A stretch of 64,000 nt of DNA from Nereocystis luetkeana (taxonomy: Eukaryota; Sar; Phaeophyceae; Laminariales; Laminariaceae), in contig JARUPZ010000019.1 in NCBI GenBank assembly GCA_031213475.1, forward strand, positions 7,780,698-7,844,697, read 5' to 3'. Of the stretch, positions 47,601 through 59,600 are shown one piece after another (position 1 is the first letter of the stretch; every line of letters begins with the position of its first letter). Position numbers and translations under genes: made by a program. The notes beneath the pieces are model-generated. The model searched no databases. It had not been told where the DNA came from and was given only the letters and a program-made list of their open reading frames with translations.

Positions 47601-50600
47601 GCACGGACACTGGTTGTGCTGGATGTTGACGGGTAAAAATAACGGTTTAATGTGAAGAACACACACCAGTCATTTTTTTTTTTTTTTTTCTCAACCCATT
47701 CATTATCTTCGCACATCTTCTCTCTCTCCTTCCAACTCGTAACTCAGATCCGGGGTCACATAGCAGGCTCTTCTCCCCCCTTCCCGCTACGGTACGTGCC
47801 TTCATTTTTATCGCGAGAAGATTTCAGCCTTTTCTTCCCTCGTCGACTCGCATCGAATTGTGCCTACCCACGCTGCAAGGCGCTCTCAACAATTGAATCC
47901 TTTTTTATTTTTGCAAATAAAGTCAAAGTCCGACCCACCTGGGGCTCGAACCCAGGACTCAAATAAGTAGAATTCGAGGTTAACCACTTGAACCACCGGG
48001 GCGACCGGCTCTGGTACGTCCGTCAATGATCCGACAGTACCAGTCACTTTGAATGATGACCTACCTTGAAAGCTGCAAATGATTTGTGTACCTGGAGTAC
48101 CAGGTTTAAAGTAACGGAGCATCTGCCTGCCAGTACAGTACCCGGAAAAACACTAATTTCGAGTAGGTAGCTGGGGTATCTGCCGTTACCAGGACGAAAT
48201 GACTGGTACTGCTTGTGGGTGGCGTACTGGAACTTGGACGACCTTGGGAGTTGTGCGTATGCGATCCAACCCCGTTTTTATCGCAACTCTGCCGGACACC
48301 GGGTACCGGGTACGCTCGAAAATAGTTCACGATACGCAACATTATTTTCCCAATGTTTGACTCATACCTACGAACAAGTAGTTTGCCCCTCATCGTCGAA
48401 CATTTCAGTACCTGTTGCCCTGTTGCTGTTGTTGTGGTTGTTGCTGTGTTCGTCCTTTCTACCCAGTAAGTACACCCAGTATATATCCGCCCTGATTCCT
48501 TATCCTAGAGGGATACTCGTACTGATTCTGTGGTCACAGACTGTGAGACAGAGGAAGACCTAAAAATAAAAAATAATCGCAGATTCAAGTGTCAAGCAAG
48601 TAAAATGCCAGCGTACCGGGTACGAGAACACAAGACAAGAAAAATAAGAACAAAAAGACAATGATACCAAAAACAAAAATCTACCTGTTGCCCCACAGGC
48701 AGGAAATATACTTTTCTTTTTTTCATCCTCCGGCGGATTGGTAACAATGAAGCTTGACCCATTTAGAACCGCAGTCCTGTTTTGGTGATAAACTACTTGA
48801 AAATTGAGTGGTTTGTCCCCAAAACGGGACTGCGGTTCCACACTTCCACGTTTTCGTGTCGTGTGTCAGTTTAACATATGGCTCCCGTTGCAACATCAGC
48901 ACAGGCTGCTGTTGCTACTGGCGCTTGGGCACGTTGACCCCACCTGACCCCCGAGAGGGGCAGGTGCGGTGGAGATAGCCACACGGGAGAGTCATCTCTC
49001 CCGGGTAGTGTGGGGCTTGCGCGAGCTCACCCACTAACAAAAACCGAGGCTATGAGGCCTTCCCGCCGGACTTGGTCCAGTTACGATCCACCCTATCTAC
49101 CCGTTGGGGCGTTGGTCCTCAGAAAAGATACTTGGTACTTGGTACGAACTGTTTTCCCAGGCGTCATCTCATGACCGTATCGCGTGTCACCACGGTAATT
49201 TACTCAACCAACGTATGATACGAACGTGGAAGTACTGCTCTCTATTATCGTAAGTAAGAGTATTAATAGTTTACTCCAGATACTGTGTGCGAGTTTGACT
49301 GTTGAGGATTTCAGGCTCGAGGGTTGGACGAAAATAAGAAAAATACACTTCTTGTACTGAAAATAGTCTGGGACACACCCTGCCTCACATAGGATTTCTA
49401 GTCTGGCCACATAAGAGAGATGTTGCGTAGCAACGCCATCTCTTTGTGTCTGGACTACACGTTTTCGTCACGAAGTTGGTAGCGCCGGTCATTGCCAGTC
49501 ACTACTACTGTGCTGTGCTGAGGTTGTTTTTGGTTCCGGAGAAGGGGGGAGAGAGGGCTGTGTCGACTCTTTGTCTGGGAGAGGGGGAGGAGAGTGAGGG
49601 AGAGCAGCGCGTTGTGTGGGTGGTACAGCAGGAGAGAGAGCGAATGGGCCTATCAATAGTAATGGACTTCAAGCAGATGGTTCTTGCCTATCTTCGTAGG
49701 TGCCAGAGGCATGAGCCCTGAGGTGACGGTTGGTCGTTGTGGTCGAATAGGCTGGCCATTTTCGGGTAGAAGGTAGGAGGGTACAATAATCGGGTACCTG
49801 TTGGGGGTTAAGTGGCCAAAATCGAGTATACCCGGCACAAATGTGGCCAGCATCGGGTGGTCGCCCGCGTTGACCAATGGGATGGCGTCCTGGGGTCGTT
49901 GCGGTCACTGAAAGGAACCCGAGTTTGGCCTCAAAGACATCGGATACACCCGATTTTCGCCACTTGTCTTTTTGTTTTGTTCTCTTTATGTTCTTGCTTT
50001 CTGATCCTTCTTGTGTCGTTGTGTTCTCGTATCCGGCACGCTGGCATTTCACTTGCTTGACCCAAGAATTTCCGATTATTTTGGCTTTTGGTGTTATCCT
50101 CTTGTCTCACAATCTGTGACCACAATTAGTACCGTACAGCCGTATCTCTCTAGGATGAGGAATCAGGACGGACACTGGGTGTACCATGTACGAATGAAGC
50201 TGGGTAGAAAGGACGATTTCATGTGTGTGTGAGTGTGTTCTTCACATTAAACCGTTTTTTCTACCCGTCGACATCCAGCACAACCAGTGTCCGTGCCGAT
50301 TCTCCAATCCTAGAAGAGATACAAGTTCTGTGGTCACAACGCTACGCCACAGAGATACTACGTTGCCACGTGTGCAGTATGCACTGCAGTGGGCAATGCA
50401 AAGACAACAAACACCGATCTTGCAGCGTTAAATAATCGACACGGACAATGGTTGTGCTGGATGTCGACGGGTGGAAAGAACGGTTTAATGTCAATTACAC
50501 ACACACATATTGTGTGTAGAGCTCACGCGATTGAGCAGCTGTACGTGGCTTTTCTGTAAAAGTCTATTGCTGCTGTAGTATCGTACCCCTCGAAACTACA

Positions 50601-53600
50601 CGTTGCGAGAGCATCGAAATGACCGTCCGTAAACGGCGGCTCCTTTGTTGCGGAGATCGTGGCGCGGGAAAGCAAGGAGCGATTTCTCGGTCGGGTAGTA
50701 TCCGGGACGATGGCTGGTGGGGAGAAATCGAGACCTGACCTGGCGGACAGCAGTGTAAGAGTTGGCATATCGATGCAATGGTCGGAGATCCTGGGGAGTT
50801 CAGCGCCATCGAGGAATCAAGGAAACACTCCCCCTTGATGTTTGGAGTTCAGACCGCCCTGTGATACACTGCAGGACGAAAGGCAGGGAAGCGGTACCGG
50901 GGGGTCCTCGCAGCAGCCGAACGATTCGTGAAGGTGGCACGAGGATGAGGCACAGCGGAGCAAGCAGCACCGTCCGCTGTGGGTGGTATCCAAGGGAATG
51001 GGGGGGGGGGGGGGGGGGGGCTACAGGAGGAGTGGAAGGAAACACGACCGAAGGAATGGGCGCAGGGGGGGCAACAGGAGGAAACCGCGATGCACGAAAG
51101 TAGGAAGGACACGGCAGATAGGGTAGCGAGGCCACGGGCGATTTTCACAGCTGGGTTTATCGACAACGGGGATGGCGTTCTGAGTACGAGGAGGGATTCA
51201 GCAGTACATGCAACCTTCTCGACGAAATATTTCCAAAGCCACCATTTTCGTCGTGTGTGCCCCTTAAGGCATGTTTTCGAGGGAACCGGGTCTGAAATGT
51301 GTCCAAAGGGATGTGTTCTCTTATCACCCAGTGTGATAGTGTCATACGGCAGTAAGTGGAACACGTCTGAGCTACTCATACCTCCAACTGCCGCAGCTGG
51401 ATCGAACATGATTTTTCACTTGTTTTTCGCTCTTCTTTTTGCGCTTCGATCCTCCCTCGTATTTCCTTTTTGTTAGGACTTGTGAGTTGTTTGACTATTA
51501 ACAATAGTCGCCAGCTAGTTATTAGTTGGCTGGGTATTGTAGTTGGTTGCGTCGGTGCCAACTATCCAACCTTTTTCCGCAGTTGGGTTTCCTTGATTGT
51601 AGGAGTTTAGTACGGGGCACGTATTCCCGGCGTCTCCAAGTAGTACTACCACGCTGCGAGCACACAGAGAGAGGTCTTCTGCAACTCATGACGCACCGAC
51701 CCATCGCCATCGACTGTGCCGGTACCGATGGCAGGGCCAAAAGTGCCGGCAGCGCTCAAACTGGTCTGTCAACAGACCGAGTGAGTGTTGGAGCATCTGT
51801 CGAGCAAGGGGCCGTTCCGAGCGCTCCTCCGCGGCCGAGTGCGCGCGACAAGGCAGCGGTTCGCTACCGCGTAGAGAAAGAGCGCTGGCTTCCCAAGCCC
51901 CCCCCCCAATTCCAGCACTGGGTGTGGAAGTTCTTGAGTGTGTACATGAAGGAGGCACTATTAATAGTCAACATCGTTGTTTGCCGTATTTTGCGAGGCT
52001 AACGTGCTTAGATGCTCCTGTCGTAGAAGGGGCCCCCGTCTGTTTTCCATGTTGTATTTTTGTGTCGTTTTACTGGTGGTGTGCTACTTTCGTGCCGCAC
52101 GAATATGCTGTTTACCCTTCACAACAACGAAAGCGACCCTCAAGCCGTGAGGGCATGTCCATATTTATGGAGCGCGGATGCCTATAAAATCTGAAAAACT
52201 GAGACGGACTCAATATGCCTTACTCGCAGGGAGGGAGAAAACAGGAAAACGACTGCGATTTTTTTCAATAGACACACCACCCCCGCAGAGTTCGGAATGG
52301 GAAACCGTTGCAACCATTAGGGCTACATGATGAATTAAGGAAGACAAAAAAAAACGATCCTTTATTTTCATTTTTTTTTCCACGTGGTTCTAGTAACCTC
52401 CCACCGCCCATGCTGTAAAGAACCTTTCCTCCGCACGGGGGGGGGGCACGACAGATTGTTTCTTCTAGTTTTTTCTTCTTCTCTTTCGATTTGCCTTCTT
52501 TGTTTTCGTTTTCTCTTTGGTTGTTTCCTTTCGTTTCTCTATTTCATAGAATGTGTATGTCGTGTCTGTCGTATGTGTGTGTGTGTTTTCACATTAAACC
52601 GTTCTTTCTACCCGTCAACATCCAGCACAACCAGTGTCCGTGCCGATTCTCCAATCCTAGAAGAGATACACATGTACAAGTTCTGTGGTCACAAAGCTAC
52701 GCCACAGAGATGCTACGTTGCCACGTGTGCAGTATGCACTGCAGTGGGCAATGCAAAGCCATGTCACCATACTAGATACGACAGGCACGACATACGCAAT
52801 CTATGAAATAGTGAAACGAAAAGAAACAATCAAAGAGAAAACAAAAAACAAAGTACGAGTAGACAAATCGAAAGAGAAAAAAAAAAAAAAAAAAATGAAA
52901 GCAAAAACTAGAAGAAACAATCTGTCGTGCCCCCCCCCCGCAGGCGAGGTGGCCAACACTTGAAAAAGAACGAGCTGGAAAAAAAAATAATAATAGTAAT
53001 AATAACCAAAAACACCACTGCTTGTAAACAGAGTAAGACAAAGAACCAAGGAAAAATAACAAAGGGGAAAAAACAGGCAGACCACCAAAGCCCAATGCCG
53101 GTCCGGCTGGTGGCCTGCTCGCTTTAAGGACCGCGTGGGGTGGTGGGGATGCTTTTTATTCTTAACCCCGACGCCGAGGACTTCATCCCTCAGGCGGGAC
53201 GGGTACATCCCCACAGCAGAGAGCGCTACGTGGGCAGCCGGTGGAGTGGAGAGGCTGGCCACAGCGTGGGTATGCATGCACGACAGGAAGGATGGGATTG
53301 TCGGCGTGGGTTGGGACGGCTGCACCCAGCCAACGGAAACCAAGGCGCGTACCGGGCTACGAAACGGAGAGCCACTTTCGCCATAGAGGAGAAAAAGAAA
53401 AAAAAAAAAAAAAGAAGGCGGGGACGAGCCTCACGTCGGCTGGCAAAGAAAGCAGCACGCGAGGCCCGTACGAGACAGAAGGAGGCACTTGTGGCGGTAG
53501 CGACCTACAATGTGCGCACCCTGGCTGTAAAGGGGAAGAACGGGTACGGAAATGACGAGCGTGTACTGGCGAAGGGACGGCAACTCGGCTGTGACTTCAT

Positions 53601-56600
53601 TGGCCTGCAGGAAACTCGGAGGTCCGGCAGCACGACGTTCCGTGCGGCAGGGTATCGTGTTTTCTGTTCAGGACAGGAAACATCAGCCACCAGGCAAGGG
53701 CTGTACGGAGTAGGCCTAGCTGTCAAGGAATCGTTGTGCAGTAAGTCTGTGTATACTCGTCAGTTCGTTGACGAGCGGCTAATGTCTATGCGCTTTGAGC
53801 TGGCTGGCAAATGCGAGGCAGTCAATTTCGTCGTTGCGTATGCTCCAACTGATTGTACCAAGGACGCCGAACTGAAACGTACTTTCTGGCAGAAGCTGGA
53901 GTCCTTGGTGGAAAAATCCCGACGAAAGAGTGTCTGTTTGTACTGATGGATGCCAACGCGCGAACTGGACAGAGGGAGGAAAGGTGCGGGGATGATGAAA
54001 GCAGAGTGCTGGGAGCGTATGGACGTGATGTTCGTAACGATAATGGCAGACGGCTCCTGTCGTTCGCCACCAATTGCAAGTTAGCTCTCACCAACACGTT
54101 TTTCAGCACGCGCAAGGATGGGATATCGCATACTCACAACGGCACCGGCCCGAATGACCGTAAGCGGATTGACTACATCCTAACCCGTCAAGTCCATCGA
54201 CCTAGAGTACAAGATGCGAAAGTCGTCCCACAGCCTCCTGCCCCAGCTAAGGCTGACTCAGACCACAACATCTTGTATATCAAAGTCCGACTCGGTGGTC
54301 ATTTTGCGCCCAACAGACAAATACGTAGACCGACGAAACGCCGAGAGTTCGACAGGCAGCTTTTTATGTCCGATGGAAAGTGTCGTGAACGAGTAGTCTC
54401 CAGGGTCATCTCCACTCTCAACCAGCCTATCCAGCCCCGTAATACGTCTGGTATGGTTGAGTTTTTCACTACGGCTGTTATTGATGCGGTCGAAAAAGAG
54501 GTACCACCCCTGCACGTCGCCACCGCAGACATGGATGGTGTGAGTCTGCCGAAACCTTGGCCGCATTCATACCAGCATGGACAGCGAGGGAGGATGCACG
54601 ACAATTCTTGCGTGCCCACCCCCGGGACAGAACCGCGTGGAAGACCCTGAGATCTGCGTGTGCGAACCTGCAGAAGGTGATTGCCGCAGGACTGCATGCG
54701 TACTTCGAAGCGTACCTTGCCGAAACCGAACGACTCCTAGCGAACAACGACCAGAGAGGCTTTTACAAGCACCTTAAGGGTACGGTAGGATTGGAAGGGA
54801 CTAAAGCGAGGAGCGAACAGTTCATTAGGGACGAGGATGGCACGATCTTACGGGATAAGGTGCGAATTCGTGAACGATGGGCGGGGTTTTACCACAAACT
54901 CTTGAACACGATTTCGCTGAAACTCGATCCCACGATCATCGACCTCTTGCCACCGCGACCGCCTAAACTGTCGCTTAAAGATTAACCATCCATAGACGAG
55001 ATGACAGAAGCACTTAAGGGGATGTCGAATTGGAAAGCTGTCGGACCAGATGGTCTCCCGGTCGAACTCCTAAAAATCGACCACCCGGCATTCGCCCAGT
55101 GCTTTCACAACATCCTTGTCAATGTTTGGTTAACAGGAGAAGTCCCTCAGCAATGGAAAGATGCGATCATCAAGGTCCTTCACAAAAAGAAGGATCGAAC
55201 TGACTGCAACAACTATAGAGGGATTTCGCTTGTTGCCCACGCAGGCAAAGTGTTGTTGAAAATCGTCGCGTCCCGCCTCAGCAACTATTAATACTGCGAG
55301 ACCGAGGAGCTACTCACCGAGGAACAGTGCGGCTTCCGCCCCGCACGATCAACGATTGATATGTTGTTCGTCGTGCGCCGGCTGCAAGAGCTCGGACGAC
55401 AGAGGGAAATCCCCTTATACGTGTGCTTCATCGATCTGCAGAAAGCGTACGACTCTGTCGACCGAGAGCTGTTATGGAAGGTACTCACACGCTTTGGCGT
55501 ACCAACCAAGATGGTGAAAATTATCCGTAATTTCCACGATGGCATGCGGGCTCGCGTGCGTACTGATGACGGCGAGCTCTCGGAATGGTTTGATGTCACG
55601 CAGGGGCTGCGGCAAGGCTGTGTACCATCACCGTTACTGTTCAACGTGTTCTTCGCTGCTGCGTTACACGTCGTACTAGTACGCTTCAGCCAAGACGAAG
55701 CCATTGTAAGGGATTTGGTCCAACTCAGTGAAGCTGGAGTAGTTCGAACAGGGAAGGAGGAGCCATTGGCGTGCGTGCGAAGGTCTGTATGGGGCATGTT
55801 GTACGCCGATGATGCAGGAATTGTCTCGAAGTCGGCTGAAGGGCTCGCAAAAATGATGACAGTCATCCCGTGACTGTCTTCGAAGCAGCAGGCCTCACGG
55901 TGTCGGAAAAGAAGACAGAGACAATGGTCCTACAAACACCAGACCGGACAACCCTCGCACCACCGCTCGTCATCGAAGCGGCAGGTCAGAGGTATAAGCA
56001 GACGACCCAGTTCTTATACCTAGGCGGCGTTATCCACGAAAACGCTGCGCTCTCGCTCGAAATCGACCGACGGATCCGCCTCATGCGAGCATGCCTCAAA
56101 CGGTTCGGCCCGGAGTTGTATGATAGGACGACCGCCCCCCTTAGCCTTAAAGTCCGAATGCTGAAGGCCGAGGTGATTGAGACCCTGCTGTACGGGTGTG
56201 TGACGTGGACCCTCAGAGCGGAACACTTTGCCAAGCTTCGAACGGCTCACCACCAAGTCCTGCTGCGAGTCATTGGCTTCCAGCGCCGACTTCGTACTGA
56301 CCATGCCACCCTCTCGTACGCGAAGGCCCTCAAGATGACACGTTGCGAGAGCATCGAAACGACCATTCGTAAACGGCGACTCTTCTTTGCGGGGGGCGTG
56401 GCACGGCAAAGCAAGGAGCGGTTACCCAGTCGGGTAATGTTCGGGACGATAGCTGGTGGGGAGAACCCGAGACCAGGCGGACAGTGTAAGACTTGGCACA
56501 GATGCATAGTCGAAGACCTTAGGGAGTTCCGAGCCACCGAAGGGTCAACGGAAGCTGCCCCCTTGGTGTTTGGAGTTGAGACCGCGTTGTGGTCCACTGC

Positions 56601-59600
56601 AGCCAAAAAGGCGGGGAAGTGGTACCGGGGGATCCTTGAAGCAGCCGAACGGTTCATGATGAGGTGGCACGAGGCTGAGGCTGAGATGAGTAGGCAGCGC
56701 CGCGCATCCGCCGTGGATGGTGCCCAAGGGAACGGGGGGGGAGGGGGCAACAGGAGAAGTGGCAGAAAGCCCGACCAAGGGAATGCGGAGAGGGGGGGGA
56801 ACAGGAGGGGTAGAAGGGAAACGGCGGTAGACGAAAGTAGGAAGGAGATGGCAGACAGGGTAGCAAGGCACCAAGTCGACTAGGAAGTAGAACATGACCA
56901 TACTACTAGTGCTACCAACTGGTGCAGCTGGTTCGAACGTGGTCTTCCCTTGGCTTCTCTTTTTGTTTTGTTTTGTTTTTCTTTCTTGCGCTGACTCTCC
57001 GTGATTTTCATAAAAAAAAATTCTCTTCCTCTTCCTTTTCTGATTGATAAGCCGTACTGAAGGAGCCGTGTGGCGTGGTTGGATGACGAAGCTGCTCTGC
57101 TCGTTTCGTACTGTCTGACGCCAAGGGGCTGGGCATAGTTGACGAACGCAGGGCGGAGACGGCAGTCTGGGTAGCAAGGTACCAGGCGGATTAGCAGGGG
57201 GAACCTGGCTATACTACTCGTACCACAAACTGCTGCCGCCACCTGGAAGGTGCTTTGGGCTTTGGTCTGCCTGTTATTTCCCCTTTGTTATTTTTCCTTG
57301 GTTCTTTGTCTTACTCTGATTACAAGCAGTGGTGTTTTTTCTTATTTTATTTTATTTTCTCTCTTTTCTCCAGCTCGTTTTTTTTCAAGTGTTGGCCACC
57401 TCGCCTGCGGGGGGAGTCACGACAGATTGTTTCTCCTAGATTTTGCTTTCATTGTTTTTTTTTCTTTTTCTCTTTCGATTTGTCTACCTTGTTTTTGTTT
57501 CCTCTTTGATTGTTTCTTTTCGTTTCACTATTTCATAGATTGCGTATGTCGTGCCTGTCGTATCTAGTATGATGACCTGGCTTTGCATTGCCCACTGCAG
57601 TGCACACTGCACACGTGGCAACGTAGTGTGTCTTTGTGGCGTAGCTTTGTGACCACAGAACTTGTATCTCTTCTAGGATTGAAGAATCGGCACGGACACT
57701 GGTTGTGCTGGATGTCGACGGGTAGAAAGAACGGTTTAATGTGAAGAACACACACACACATACGCGGGAAAAAAACAAGTATAATTAGCACATGGTTGCT
57801 CGCGAAGAAGCGCCTGCCCACATATTGATCGACTTTGTATTGCCGAACTACTATTAATACTGAACCAGGTACCTGGTGTGTGTGTCTGTTCTTCACATTA
57901 AACCGTTCTTTCTACCCGTCGCGTCGATATCCAGCACAACCAGTGTCCGTGCCGATTCTTCAATCCTAGAAGAGATACAAGTTCTGTGGTCACAAGGCTA
58001 CGCCACAGAGATACTACGTTGCCACGTGTGCAGTGTGCACTGCAGTGGGCAATGCAAAGCCAGGTCATCATTCTAATACGACAGGCACGACATACGCAAT
58101 CTATGAAATAGTGAAACGAAAAGAAACAATCAAAGAGAAAACAAAAACAAGGTAGACAAATCTGAAGAGAAAAAGAAAAAAATGAAAGCAAAATCTAGGA
58201 GAAACAATCTGTCGTGCCCCCCCCCCGCAGGCGAGGTGGCCAACACTTGAAAAAGAACGAGCTGGAGAAAAGAGAGAAAAAAAATAAAATAAGAGAAAAC
58301 ACCACTGCTTGTAAACAGAGTAAGACAAAGAACCAAGGGAAAATAACGAAGGGGAAATAACAGGCAGACCAAAGCCCAAAGCACCTTCCAGGTGGCGGCA
58401 GCAGCTTGTGGTACGAGTAGTATAGCCAGGTTCTCCCTGCTAATCCGCCTGGTACCTTGCTACCCAGACTGCCGTCTCCGCCCTGCGTTCGTCAACTATG
58501 CCCAGCCCCTTGGCGTCAGACAATACGAAACGAGCAGAGCAGGTTCGTCTTCCAACCACGCCACACGGCTCCTTCAGTACGGCTTATCAATCAGAAAAGG
58601 AAGAGAAGAAAAAAATGAAAATATGTTGTAGCTATTGCGAAACAGAAACGGGTACGAAAAAAGAACGGTTTGACCTTTACAGGACTGCAGTCCCGTTTGG
58701 GGGACAGACTACTTGAAATTTGAACGGTTTGTCTCTTAAACGGGACTACAGTTCTAAAAGGGTTGATGCCCCTAACTCGGTAGGGACCCAACGCCAGCAT
58801 TGCTTCACATCCGCCTATTTATATATAGACAGACTCGCAAAAGCGCAGAAGCCGGAAAGTTTCGCCTACTTTGGGTCCGACCTCCGACACTCACCTACAG
58901 CATTAAGTTTCGCCTAACTGAAAATACGACCGATACGCACGTACCTAAGTTGTGTCGAGCATTAGGTATGACCTCCGATACTCACCTACCGGTACGTTAC
59001 GGGTACGTTAGTTTTTTTGTTTTTTTTTTCTCATCCCATTCATTATCTTCGCACATCTTCTTCTCTCTCTCCTTCCCACTCGTAACTCAGATCCGGGGTC
59101 ACATAGCAGGCTCTTCTCCCCCCTTCCCGCTATGGTACGTGCCTTCATTTTTATCGCGAGAAGATTTCAGCCTTTTCATCCCTCGTCGACTCGCATCGAA
59201 TTGTGCCTACCCACGCTGCAAGGCGCTCTCAACAATTGAATACGACCTCGAACCCGTACCCAATTATAGGTATACCTTACCTAACACCAGTCTTGGAGTA
59301 TGCTGCTGCTGCTGCGGTGGCATACCAGATACGTAAGCTGACCAGCGACACAAACAGCAGTGTTGCTGCGCTGCTGCTGCTGTGAGGGGAGGGGTAGGGG
59401 TACGCCAGCGGGGGGAGGTCTTCTTTGTGACTTCAAGTGAGGGGCGGAGTCGGTAAGACTGCGTAAATAACGAGACGATGATAAGCGTTACGAAACGATA
59501 ACCGGTCGCCCCGGTGGTTCAAGTGGTTAACCTCGAATTCTACTTGTGTTTGAGTCCTGGGTTCGAGCCCCAGGTGGGTCGGACATTTGACTTTATTTGC

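Larger units (their letters stand above)
53096..57765 (+). mobile_element. near full-length LINE, APE endonuclease plus reverse transcriptase (RTE-like), inactivated
   Basis: Non-LTR retrotransposon. One long frame, split by lesions, reads a Lys/Arg-rich start, an apurinic-type endonuclease ([27 protein letters not shown]), reverse transcriptase ([47 protein letters not shown]) and a C-terminal domain, then a roughly 880-bp 3'UTR and (AC)n tail. Breaks: frameshift near 53910, frameshift near 54560, in-frame TAA at 54983, TAA within TATTAATA at 55286, and a 2-base insertion at about 55868. It is therefore dead. Confidence 0.94.

Noticed and set aside
56020-57242. Long minus-strand frames opposite the LINE
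   Set aside because: Shadow frames of the reverse transcriptase and 3'UTR; the same shadows recur opposite every copy.
52584-57765. DNA transposon with 500-bp terminal inverted repeats
   Set aside because: The inverted ends are LINE 3'UTRs and the interior encodes endonuclease-RT, so a paired LINE insertion is a better explanation.
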